35,919 nucleotides of DNA from Acholeplasmataceae bacterium (GTDB taxonomy: Bacteria; Bacillota_I; Bacilli_A; Acholeplasmatales; Acholeplasmataceae), in assembly GCA_012515785.1 (NCBI GenBank), contig JAAYXR010000077.1, positions 1 to 35,919 on the forward strand. Reading direction: 5' to 3'. Each line of letters starts with the position of its first letter. The first letter of the stretch is position 1. Made by a program: the position numbers and the translations under genes. The notes beneath the pieces are model-generated. The model was not told the origin of the DNA and ran no database searches. It saw nothing but the letters and a program-made list of their open reading frames with translations. This document shows, piece by piece, positions 1 through 7,799 of the stretch.

Positions 1-12
1 GCCTATAATTAA

Positions 13-41
13 TTGAATTTATACCATATAAATGGTATAAT
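13..41 (+). promoter_or_regulatory. Putative sigma-A promoter of tex: TTGAAT (13-18), 17-nt spacer, TATAAT (36-41), overlapped by inverted repeat ATACCAT-ATAA-ATGGTAT (21-38)
   Basis: -35/-10 match with 17-nt spacing upstream of tex; perfect 7-bp inverted repeat read directly. Confidence 0.6.
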
Positions 42-82
42 TACCATGTATTGTAAAAGTATTAGAAAGGTATTGTGATTGT

Positions 83-2230
83 ATGAATGAACAAGTATTA
101 AGAGAAGTTAGCGAATCATTGAAGATTAGTTTAAAACAAATAAATGTTGTTTTACAACTATTAGATGAAGGAAACACCATTCCTTTTATTGCGAGATATC
201 GTAAAGAAGCAACTGGTGGTTTAGATGAAGAACAAATTCAAGCGATTCATAAAGAATGGGAATATGCTAACAATTTATATAACCGTAAGGAAGATGTAAT
301 TAGATTAATTGATGAGCGTGGGATGTTAACTCCTGAATTAAAAGATCAAATTTTAAAAGCTGAAAAATTAGTCGATGTTGAAGACTTATATCGTCCTTAT
401 AAAGAAAAGAAGAAAACTAAAGCTACAGAAGCGATTGCGAAAGGTTTAGAGCCATTAGCGGTATGGATGTTAACTTTTCCAACGACAAGTGTTGAGGAAG
501 AAGCTAAAAAATATATTACTGAAGAAGTACCAACAATTGAAGAAGCCATTGAAGGGGCTAAATTTATTATTGCTGAACAAGTTAGTGATGAAGCTGAGTA
601 TCGTAAAGTGTTACGTGATATGTTAAGAGAACATGGTAATATTGTTTCTAATGTGAGAAAGAATGCTGAAGATGAAAGAAAAACATATGAAATCTATTAT
701 GATTACGAAGAGCCAGTTTCAAAAATTAAACCACACCGTACTTTAGCGATTAATCGTGCTGAAAAGGAAAAAGTTATTACTGTTAAAGTTGATATTGAAC
801 GTCAAATGATGATTGAATATCTAAACGCTCAAGTTATTAAAAAAGAAAATTCAACAGCAACTCCGTTTATCAAGGAAGCGATTGATGATTCATTAAAGCG
901 TTTAATTTTCCCGAGTTTAGAACGTGAAATTAGAAATGAATTAACTGAAGCAGGAGAAGACCAAGCAATTGAAATTTTCTCAATGAACTTACATAACTTA
1001 CTCTTACAACCACCACTTCAAGGGCGAGTTATTTTAGGGGTTGACCCTGCATATCGAACTGGTTGTAAGTTAGCGGTAGTTAATAAGCAAGGTAAAGTTC
1101 TAGCGGTAGATACAATCTTTCCTCATGTATTTGGTAACGAAAGAAGAATGGAAGCTGCAAGAAAAGTTTTCCAACTAGTAACAAAACATAAAGTTGAATT
1201 AATTGCTATTGGTAATGGGACAGCATCAAGAGAAACTGAAGAGTTTATCGCTGATGTCATTAAAGCTACTGGCTTAAAAGCTCAATATGTAATTGTTAAT
1301 GAAGCGGGAGCTTCAGTCTATTCCGCAAGTGATTTAGCCAGAGAAGAATTTCCTGATTTAGAAGTCGAACAACGTTCAGCTGCTTCAATTGCCCGTAGAC
1401 TTCAAGACCCGTTATCAGAACTAGTTAAGATTGATCCTAAATCAATTGGGGTTGGTCAATACCAACACGACGTAACTCCTAAGAAGTTAAATGATCAATT
1501 AAACTTTGTCGTAACTCAAGCAGTAAACTCAGTCGGAGTTGACGTTAATACAGCCTCAAAAGCATTACTTATGTACGTCTCGGGATTAACAAAACGTACC
1601 GCTGACAGTATTGTTGAAACCAGACATAAAATCGGTCGTTATAACAATCGTGAAGAATTATTAAAAGTGCCTTATCTAGGCGAAAAATCATATGAACAAG
1701 CAGTCGGATTCTTACGTATTAGAGACGGAAAAGAAGCTCTTGATATGACATCAATTCACCCCGAAAGTTATGAAGTTGCCAAAGAGATCATGAAAAGATT
1801 TAATATTACGGGCGATATGTTTGGTAAACCAGAAATTGAACTATTACTACATAATGTTAACCGTAATAGTTTAGCTAAAGAATTGAATGTTGACCGCTAT
1901 ACGCTTGATGATATTTTAGATTCATTTGTCGCACCACTTCGCGACCCACGCGATGAGTTCCCACAACCAATACTAAAATCAGGTGTTTTATCACTTGATG
2001 ATTTGCATGAAGGGATGGAATTACAAGGTACGGTTAGAAACGTCGTTGACTTTGGGGCATTTATTGATGTGGGGTTACATGAAGATGGTTTATTACATAT
2101 TTCTAAAATGAGAAAATCATATGTTAAGCATCCATCAGATGTGGTAGCAGTTGGTGATATTGTTAAAGTATACGTCTTAAGTGTTGATAAACAAAGACAA
2201 AAAGTAGCTTTAACAATGATTAAAAATTGA
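83..2230 (+). CDS. tex: Tex-family RNA-binding transcription accessory protein (YqgF-like, HhH and C-terminal S1 domains)
   Basis: N-terminal NTIPFIARYRKEATGGLDEEQI, central ILGVDPAYRTGCKLAVV, QYQHDV, C-terminal S1 motif GTVRNVVDFGAFIDVGLHEDGLLHISKM. Confidence 0.96.
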   Translation: MNEQVLREVSESLKISLKQINVVLQLLDEGNTIPFIARYRKEATGGLDEEQIQAIHKEWEYANNLYNRKEDVIRLIDERGMLTPELKDQILKAEKLVDVEDLYRPYKEKKKTKATEAIAKGLEPLAVWMLTFPTTSVEEEAKKYITEEVPTIEEAIEGAKFIIAEQVSDEAEYRKVLRDMLREHGNIVSNVRKNAEDERKTYEIYYDYEEPVSKIKPHRTLAINRAEKEKVITVKVDIERQMMIEYLNAQVIKKENSTATPFIKEAIDDSLKRLIFPSLEREIRNELTEAGEDQAIEIFSMNLHNLLLQPPLQGRVILGVDPAYRTGCKLAVVNKQGKVLAVDTIFPHVFGNERRMEAARKVFQLVTKHKVELIAIGNGTASRETEEFIADVIKATGLKAQYVIVNEAGASVYSASDLAREEFPDLEVEQRSAASIARRLQDPLSELVKIDPKSIGVGQYQHDVTPKKLNDQLNFVVTQAVNSVGVDVNTASKALLMYVSGLTKRTADSIVETRHKIGRYNNREELLKVPYLGEKSYEQAVGFLRIRDGKEALDMTSIHPESYEVAKEIMKRFNITGDMFGKPEIELLLHNVNRNSLAKELNVDRYTLDDILDSFVAPLRDPRDEFPQPILKSGVLSLDDLHEGMELQGTVRNVVDFGAFIDVGLHEDGLLHISKMRKSYVKHPSDVVAVGDIVKVYVLSVDKQRQKVALTMIKN

Positions 2231-2283
2231 CAAAACTATAAAAATAAGTTATATTATAAAGGCGTACATAGAGTACGCCACTC

Positions 2284-2374
2284 GGAGGAATACTCAAGAG
2301 GCCGAAGAGGACGCACTGCTAACGCGTTAGACTGGGAGACCGGTGCGAGGGTTCAAATCCCTCTTCCTCCGCCA
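2284..2374 (+). tRNA. tRNA-Ser, anticodon GCU (GCT at 2318-2320), CCA encoded
   Basis: Acceptor GGAGGAA (2284-2290) pairs with TTCCTCC (2364-2370); GGTTCAAATCC T-arm; long variable arm; loop CTGCTAA; GCCA 3' end. Confidence 0.93.
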
Positions 2375-2392
2375 CTATAAACTAATTTTAAG

Positions 2393-2415
2393 AAGGAGTT
2401 TGCGCTCCTTTTTTT
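2393..2415 (+). terminator. Rho-independent terminator after the tRNA gene
   Basis: AAGGAG (2393-2398) / CTCCTT (2405-2410) stem followed by a T run. Confidence 0.75.
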
Positions 2416-2603
2416 GTTGGTGACATTAATTATAAAATGTTTACCTATTTTATATTTTTTGCTTCATAATCATATTTAACCGCATTTTATAAATACTACA
2501 TTATTCCATAATTCTCCAAACTTTTTGACAATTATTTAATAAATGGAATCACAATATCCTTTTGGTTATAATGGTATAGACTAATTTAAATTTAAGTCAA
2601 AAT

Positions 2604-3839
2604 ATGAAAAAAGGGGGAATTCTCTTCAAAGAGAATAAAAACAAAAAGATGAGTAAATTAGTAAAAAGAATTATCACGATTACCCTATCAGCCGTTTTAG
2701 GGATAATCTTAATATTAGCTCTAGTAGTAGGAATTACTTGGAGAAATGAAATTAAAACACTAGCTTCAATTAAAGAAATTATGCCAGGTGGTGGTGAAGA
2801 CGGCTATGTTTATGAAATGACGATTCACGGAGATTACTTCTTAGATGACTATGTTAGTCAAGGTGGTATAGCTAATGATAAGGAATTAATTAAATTCTTA
2901 ACTGGAAAAATTACACGCGGATTATTTAATTTGTCAATTGAAGAATCTGAAATTGGTTGTTCATCATTTTCAGTAAAAGCCGAAAATGGTGATAGCATTT
3001 TTGGTAGAAATTATGATATGAGTAAAACGAATGTCGCAATTGTTCATACAAAACCAAAGGGAAGATATCAATCAATATCAACAGTGGATTTAAACTTTGT
3101 GGGAGTGGATCCAGATAGTAAAATGAAGGGTATTGGTTCTAAATTTAATACTCTTGCCGCGGCATATGCACCACTTGACGGAATGAATGAAAAGGGATTA
3201 ACTTTAGGTATTTTTATGAGTTATCAAGGGCCAAATAACGAAAGCTATTCAACTGACCAAAACGACCCAACAAAGCCAAATGCAACTTCTACGGTATTAC
3301 TAAGAATGATGTTAGACTACGCGGCAACAGTTGATGAAGCGGTAGCTATCGCTCAACGCTATAATCTTCATGATTCAGCTAATACATCATTTCATTATAT
3401 GGTAGCTGACGCTAATGGTGATTCAGCAATTTTAGAATATGTGCATGGGAAAGATGCAACTGATACTGATGGTACTTTAAGACAATTAAATGTAATTCGT
3501 AAAGGTGACGTGCAAGACTTATCGGGAACTGATAAATATCAAATTATTACTAACTTTATTATTACTCCTGGTTATTATAATGAGGGAGATATGAAACGCG
3601 GTGAAGATAGATATAATATCATCAAACAAGCTTTAAGTGAAAGAGGTGGCAAAGTTAGCAATTTAGAAGATGCAATGGATGTCTTATCATTAGTTGGAGT
3701 TAACGTTACCGGATTAAATGGTAAAAAGTTTTATACTATCCATAGTATTGTTTTTAACCAAACTACTAAAGAAGTTATTTGGGTTAGTAATAGACATTAC
3801 GGGGAAGAAAAATATACTAAAAGGTACAAATTAAAATAA
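2604..3839 (+). CDS. Membrane-anchored Ntn-hydrolase of the C45 / linear amide C-N hydrolase (choloylglycine hydrolase-like) superfamily; start may be 2649
   Basis: N-terminal TM helix; GCSSFSVKAENGDSIFGRNYDMS candidate nucleophile-Cys region; GMNEKGLTLGIF and ANGDSAILEY motifs typical of the superfamily. Confidence 0.75.
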   Translation: MKKGGILFKENKNKKMSKLVKRIITITLSAVLGIILILALVVGITWRNEIKTLASIKEIMPGGGEDGYVYEMTIHGDYFLDDYVSQGGIANDKELIKFLTGKITRGLFNLSIEESEIGCSSFSVKAENGDSIFGRNYDMSKTNVAIVHTKPKGRYQSISTVDLNFVGVDPDSKMKGIGSKFNTLAAAYAPLDGMNEKGLTLGIFMSYQGPNNESYSTDQNDPTKPNATSTVLLRMMLDYAATVDEAVAIAQRYNLHDSANTSFHYMVADANGDSAILEYVHGKDATDTDGTLRQLNVIRKGDVQDLSGTDKYQIITNFIITPGYYNEGDMKRGEDRYNIIKQALSERGGKVSNLEDAMDVLSLVGVNVTGLNGKKFYTIHSIVFNQTTKEVIWVSNRHYGEEKYTKRYKLK

Positions 3840-3843
3840 TGAT

Positions 3844-3872
3844 AAAAGGTCAATCACAAGATTGGCCTTTTT
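3844..3872 (+). terminator. Rho-independent terminator
   Basis: AAAAGGTCAATC / GATTGGCCTTTT stem (one G-T pair), 4-nt loop, T-rich 3' side. Confidence 0.8.
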
Positions 3873-3940
3873 CAATGTAAGGTAAACCACGGAATAATCC
3901 GTGATATAATTTAAGTAACAAATAGAAAAGGAATAAAACG

Positions 3941-4681
3941 ATGATTGATATAAGGTTTGTTAAAATATCGAAAAAATTAAAATGTGAAGTTTATAATGTG
4001 TTTGAAGATGAAAAAATAATAGGACGATTTTACGCATATGATAATCCTTTTCATAACAATAATAAATATATTAATCCAACAACAAAAACATTTAAAGAGC
4101 TTAATAAGAAAAAATATTTTGATGCAATCAAAAAATATTTTGGAAAGCCACTTCAATTAACTTGTCATTTTAGATATAAAAAAGTTATTCAAATAATCAA
4201 AGATTTAGGTTTTGTTTTAAAAAGAACGACTTCAATATGCAAATATTTAAAAGAAGATATATTAAATTTAGAAATAGAGCCCGTTAAATTTGTTTTATGT
4301 TCTAAAGGAAATAAAGAATACGATGAGGCGATAGGATTGTCATATCAACATTATTTAGATACTCATGTATCAGTCAACGCATTTACGGGTACGAAAGAAG
4401 ATTTTATTAAGGAACTACCTGAAGACGCTATTTGCGAATTTAAAGATGGAAGTCTAGTAAATACTCTTTTCTTTGATGAATGGCTTGATTGTATTTGTTA
4501 TTTTGGTAGTAAAGATAATAATACCTTTAAACCTTTTCTTTATTCAGCAATCAAGTATTTATTTAGTAGATTAGAAGCGATTGAAATAGAGGTTGATTCA
4601 ACCGATCCATTGGCTTTGGAAGTTGAATCATTATTTAAAGAGAAATACAAAGATATAGATTTGACATTTATTTTCAAATAG
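3941..4681 (+). CDS. Hypothetical protein (possibly GNAT-like; not resolved)
   Basis: Full-length 246-aa ORF preceded by an A/G-rich stretch and a TATAAT box; no family motif I can name confidently. Confidence 0.7.
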   Translation: MIDIRFVKISKKLKCEVYNVFEDEKIIGRFYAYDNPFHNNNKYINPTTKTFKELNKKKYFDAIKKYFGKPLQLTCHFRYKKVIQIIKDLGFVLKRTTSICKYLKEDILNLEIEPVKFVLCSKGNKEYDEAIGLSYQHYLDTHVSVNAFTGTKEDFIKELPEDAICEFKDGSLVNTLFFDEWLDCICYFGSKDNNTFKPFLYSAIKYLFSRLEAIEIEVDSTDPLALEVESLFKEKYKDIDLTFIFK

Positions 4682-4747
4682 GAAAGCAACAAATTGTTGC
4701 GTGACAACGTAAATTATCGGTGCTACAATATAGGTGAGGAGAATAAA

Positions 4748-5200
4748 ATGATTGATTCTTACGAAGTTGGAAGGAAAATTTCATCACTAAGACTATCACA
4801 AAATTTAACTCAAGAAGAGTTAGCGGAAAAGCTTTATGTGACGCGTCAAGCTTTATCGCGGTGGGAGCGTGGCCAAGCTGTACCACCAGTTGAGATAGTT
4901 GTCGAATTAGGACGTATTTTTAATGTTCCATTTGATGAAATATTATGTCTTAATGAGACATTTGATGTCGATCCAGAAAATATCTTTAAAAATCATGATC
5001 GTCAACTGATAATAAATCGAATTATTTCAGGTGATTTGGTAGTAGATATTCCTAGTATTTTCTACCAACTATCACCACTTGAAAGAATTCATATTTTATC
5101 AAAAATAAAAGATGAAACAATCAAGACCGATCTTAATGAATTAATCGTTAAATTAACACCCTCAGAACTTAAATTTTTAGGAGGAAATAAAAATGAGTGA
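4748..5200 (+). CDS. XRE-family helix-turn-helix regulator with C-terminal extension
   Basis: HTH LSQNLTQEELAEKLYVTRQALSRWERGQAVPPVEIVVELGRIFNVPFDEIL; internal ATG at 4748 preceded by GGTGAGGAG is a better start than 4694. Confidence 0.92.
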   Translation: MIDSYEVGRKISSLRLSQNLTQEELAEKLYVTRQALSRWERGQAVPPVEIVVELGRIFNVPFDEILCLNETFDVDPENIFKNHDRQLIINRIISGDLVVDIPSIFYQLSPLERIHILSKIKDETIKTDLNELIVKLTPSELKFLGGNKNE

Positions 5201-6110
5201 ATTTGTAAACCGTAGAAGAGCGAGAAGACTAAGCGATGAGCAAGATAATACTGAAGCTAACGAAAAAATTGAAATTATTACTAATGATTTCAATATAGCG
5301 AAAGGCCAATTTGAATCAGCAGTTAAATTATTTAATGAAAATAAAGAACGTATTGAGGATGAAATAGTTCTATCTTTAGAAGAAAGAATAAAGGAAATAA
5401 CTGAAGATATTCAAATTGTAGAAGAAGATTTTAACTATTTAAAAAACAAGAGCGATGATATTGAAAAAAGAAAGTCAAAACTTGACTTAAAAAGACCTCG
5501 TAATCAAGAGCGTATTTTAAAAATGGTTGAAGATTTATTAGTTAATTTAGACGATATTGAAGAAGAAGTCGAAGACTTAACTGATGTAATCATGGATTTA
5601 TATGAGGATATCGAAAATTCAGCTGGTGAATACTATAAAGGTAAAAAAAGATCTTATCGTTTTGAATCAATTGAAGATATCTCAAAAGTAATTAATAAAG
5701 CATTTGATAAGTTAAAAGACACCCTTTCGTTTGATTTTACTAATGACAGAAGCAGTAAAACTAAAACTTTAGTAGCCTTACTTCCTTACTTAGAAGAAGA
5801 GGAATTAAATGAAATTGCTGATATGATTATTAATGATCATGAAGATATGAAAGGATTAAAACTAGCAACCATTTTTCCGTTTTTATCAACCGAAAAATGT
5901 GATGAAATCTTTTTAGCAAAAATGACTTCATTAAACCAAGGTGAATTATCATCAATTGTTCCTTTTGTTAGTCAAAAAGTTTTATCTAGTTTAGTTGATG
6001 AATACATTAAAGGTAACGTTAGTAAAGTTAACATGAATGCTATTTATCCGTTTTTAAGTCAAGAAGACATTAAAAGAATTTTCTTTTACGAGCTAAAACA
6101 AGGAAATTAA
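5193..6110 (+). CDS. Coiled-coil protein with C-terminal ~29-aa repeat module, translationally coupled to the XRE gene
   Basis: Overlaps the XRE stop by 8 nt; acidic/helical N-terminal half; repeats LLPYLEEEELNEIADMII / IFPFLSTEKCDEIFLAKM / IVPFVSQKVLSSLVDEYI / IYPFLSQEDIKRIFFYEL. Confidence 0.8.
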   Translation: MSEFVNRRRARRLSDEQDNTEANEKIEIITNDFNIAKGQFESAVKLFNENKERIEDEIVLSLEERIKEITEDIQIVEEDFNYLKNKSDDIEKRKSKLDLKRPRNQERILKMVEDLLVNLDDIEEEVEDLTDVIMDLYEDIENSAGEYYKGKKRSYRFESIEDISKVINKAFDKLKDTLSFDFTNDRSSKTKTLVALLPYLEEEELNEIADMIINDHEDMKGLKLATIFPFLSTEKCDEIFLAKMTSLNQGELSSIVPFVSQKVLSSLVDEYIKGNVSKVNMNAIYPFLSQEDIKRIFFYELKQGN

Positions 6111-6122
6111 GCAACATGAAGC

Positions 6123-6147
6123 AAGCCCCGAAAAGGGGCTTTTTTCT
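6123..6147 (+). terminator. Rho-independent terminator
   Basis: AAGCCCC-GAAAA-GGGGCTT followed by TTTTTC. Confidence 0.9.
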
Positions 6148-6221
6148 TAGTTAATATAGTTATAAATATAATATGTTATTTAAATATTTATTTAAAAACT
6201 AATAAAAATGTCAAATTTCTA

Positions 6222-6250
6222 TTGAAAAAGAAAACGTTTTCATATATAAT
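6222..6250 (+). promoter_or_regulatory. Promoter P1 of the glucan locus: TTGAAA (6222-6227), 17-nt spacer, TATAAT (6245-6250)
   Basis: Near-consensus sigma-A elements directly upstream of the first SBP gene. Confidence 0.85.
6230..6241 (+). promoter_or_regulatory. Palindromic operator A (GAAAACGTTTTC) in the P1 spacer; LacI/CcpA-family-type site
   Basis: Perfect 12-bp palindrome with central CG; same element at 19981-19992. Confidence 0.82.
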
Positions 6251-6264
6251 GAGATTAGTACTTA

Positions 6265-6278
6265 TCGAAACGTTTCGA
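6265..6278 (+). promoter_or_regulatory. Palindromic operator B (TCGAAACGTTTCGA) downstream of P1 -10; LacI-type site
   Basis: Perfect 14-bp palindrome; same core at 20016-20029. Confidence 0.85.
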
Positions 6279-6293
6279 GAAAGGTGGAAAGGT

Positions 6294-7781
6294 ATGAAAA
6301 AATTATTTATTGCTTTAATTTTGTTAATGCTTCCGTTTGCTTTAATTGGCTGTAATGGGAAGAATGGTAATAATGGAGATGATGATAATAAACCTCCAAT
6401 TAAAAAAGATGATGTCACGATTACATATGCAGCATGGAACTTAGCAACACCACAAGAATACAATATTGAACGTCGAATGATTAATGCGTTTATGGTTGAA
6501 AATCCTGGTGTTACGGTCGAGGTTATTGAAAGACCAAAAGTTGTTGATGAAGAAGGAAATGAAAAAGACGTAGCTTGGGATGAGTTCTTTGCAACAAGAG
6601 CGTCAGTTAATGAAATGCCTGACGTATTCCAAGTTAACCAAGTGACTAAAGTAGTTAGCCAAGGATGGGTTGAAGATGTTACTGAATTAGCTGAAGCTGA
6701 TGAAGATTTCATGAATGTTCCAGAAAACATTAGAAATACTTGCTACTTAGGTGGAAAAGCATTTTCATTACCACAAGCAGTATTCTATTTTGGTTATTTC
6801 ATTAACAGAACTGCAATTAATGAAACTGGTAGCGGAGCAATTATTCCAAAATATGGTATTACATACCAAGATTTAATGGCTGCTGCTAAGAAGAACTCTA
6901 AACCAGCAGTTTTAGGTGGCGACGCCATTAATGGTATCCAAGGAGTTAATAACATTTATGAATGGTTACCAGCTCAAATTGATCCAACTCTTGGATGGTA
7001 CACCTATAACGATACAGGATATCATTTAGATAGTGATGCTTTTAGAATTGCGATGACTGAAAACCAAAAATTCTTTGGCCCTAATAAAAATGAGTATGCG
7101 AGTTATGTTTTTGAAACTCAAGAAAATCGAGAAGACTTATATGGAACCGGCGATGCGTTTGCCAATGGTAAACAATCAATTCGTTGGGGAGGTTCATTTA
7201 ATATTAGAGGTTGGGTTGGTGGAACTACTAATCCAGAACACGGTTTATATGGACACGACATCGACTTTATTGGAACACCATCATGGGAAGTAAACGGAGT
7301 TAAGACTCACCGAATTCCAGTAGTAATGGATTATATTGGTGTTGGAAAAGGAACTAAACATAAAGAAATCGCCTTTAAATTTGCTAAATGGATGGGCTAT
7401 GGTGCTGATGGATTTAGAAAACGTATTGAAATTGCAACTAATAACCCTGAGGCTGGAGCGATTAACTTTGCCCCAGTAGTAAGAGATCAAGAATTATTAG
7501 ATGCATACTTTGCCCTATATCCAACAATGACTGAATATCGTAAGATTGTTGAGACACACCAAGATTTCATTATTGAATCACTACATAAGATTGTTCCAGG
7601 ATATACCAATAGTAGATGGTCAGGTCAATATGATGCTGAAAATACTATTGATAATGCTTTAATTAAAATTAGAAACGGAGAGCTGGCATTAGCTGATGCC
7701 CTAGCTGCAGGATTAAATAGAAGAGTTAACGAGGAATGGGATTTAGCTAAACAAGAGCTAGATAGAATACTAAACGGATAG
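6294..7781 (+). CDS. ABC-transporter extracellular solute-binding lipoprotein (SBP 1)
   Basis: Lipoprotein signal MKKLFIALILLMLPFALIGC; SBP features YAAWNLATPQEYNIERRMINAFMVENPGVTVEVIERP, MPDVFQVN, AFKFAKWMGYG; ATG at 6294 preferred over 6222, which lies inside the promoter. Confidence 0.9.
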   Translation: MKKLFIALILLMLPFALIGCNGKNGNNGDDDNKPPIKKDDVTITYAAWNLATPQEYNIERRMINAFMVENPGVTVEVIERPKVVDEEGNEKDVAWDEFFATRASVNEMPDVFQVNQVTKVVSQGWVEDVTELAEADEDFMNVPENIRNTCYLGGKAFSLPQAVFYFGYFINRTAINETGSGAIIPKYGITYQDLMAAAKKNSKPAVLGGDAINGIQGVNNIYEWLPAQIDPTLGWYTYNDTGYHLDSDAFRIAMTENQKFFGPNKNEYASYVFETQENREDLYGTGDAFANGKQSIRWGGSFNIRGWVGGTTNPEHGLYGHDIDFIGTPSWEVNGVKTHRIPVVMDYIGVGKGTKHKEIAFKFAKWMGYGADGFRKRIEIATNNPEAGAINFAPVVRDQELLDAYFALYPTMTEYRKIVETHQDFIIESLHKIVPGYTNSRWSGQYDAENTIDNALIKIRNGELALADALAAGLNRRVNEEWDLAKQELDRILNG

Positions 7782-7799
7782 GTCAAGCTGAGGTTTTCT

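Noticed and set aside
4674-4886. Minus-strand 70-aa ORF
   Set aside because: Overlaps the well-supported XRE gene; no motif; shadow ORF
6188-6730. Minus-strand 180-aa ORF
   Set aside because: Antisense to SBP1 and across P1; composition is typical of a shadow ORF
7075-7293. Out-of-frame plus-strand short ORFs (7075, 14874, 19340, 23803, 27043)
   Set aside because: Entirely nested in larger well-supported genes, no family motif
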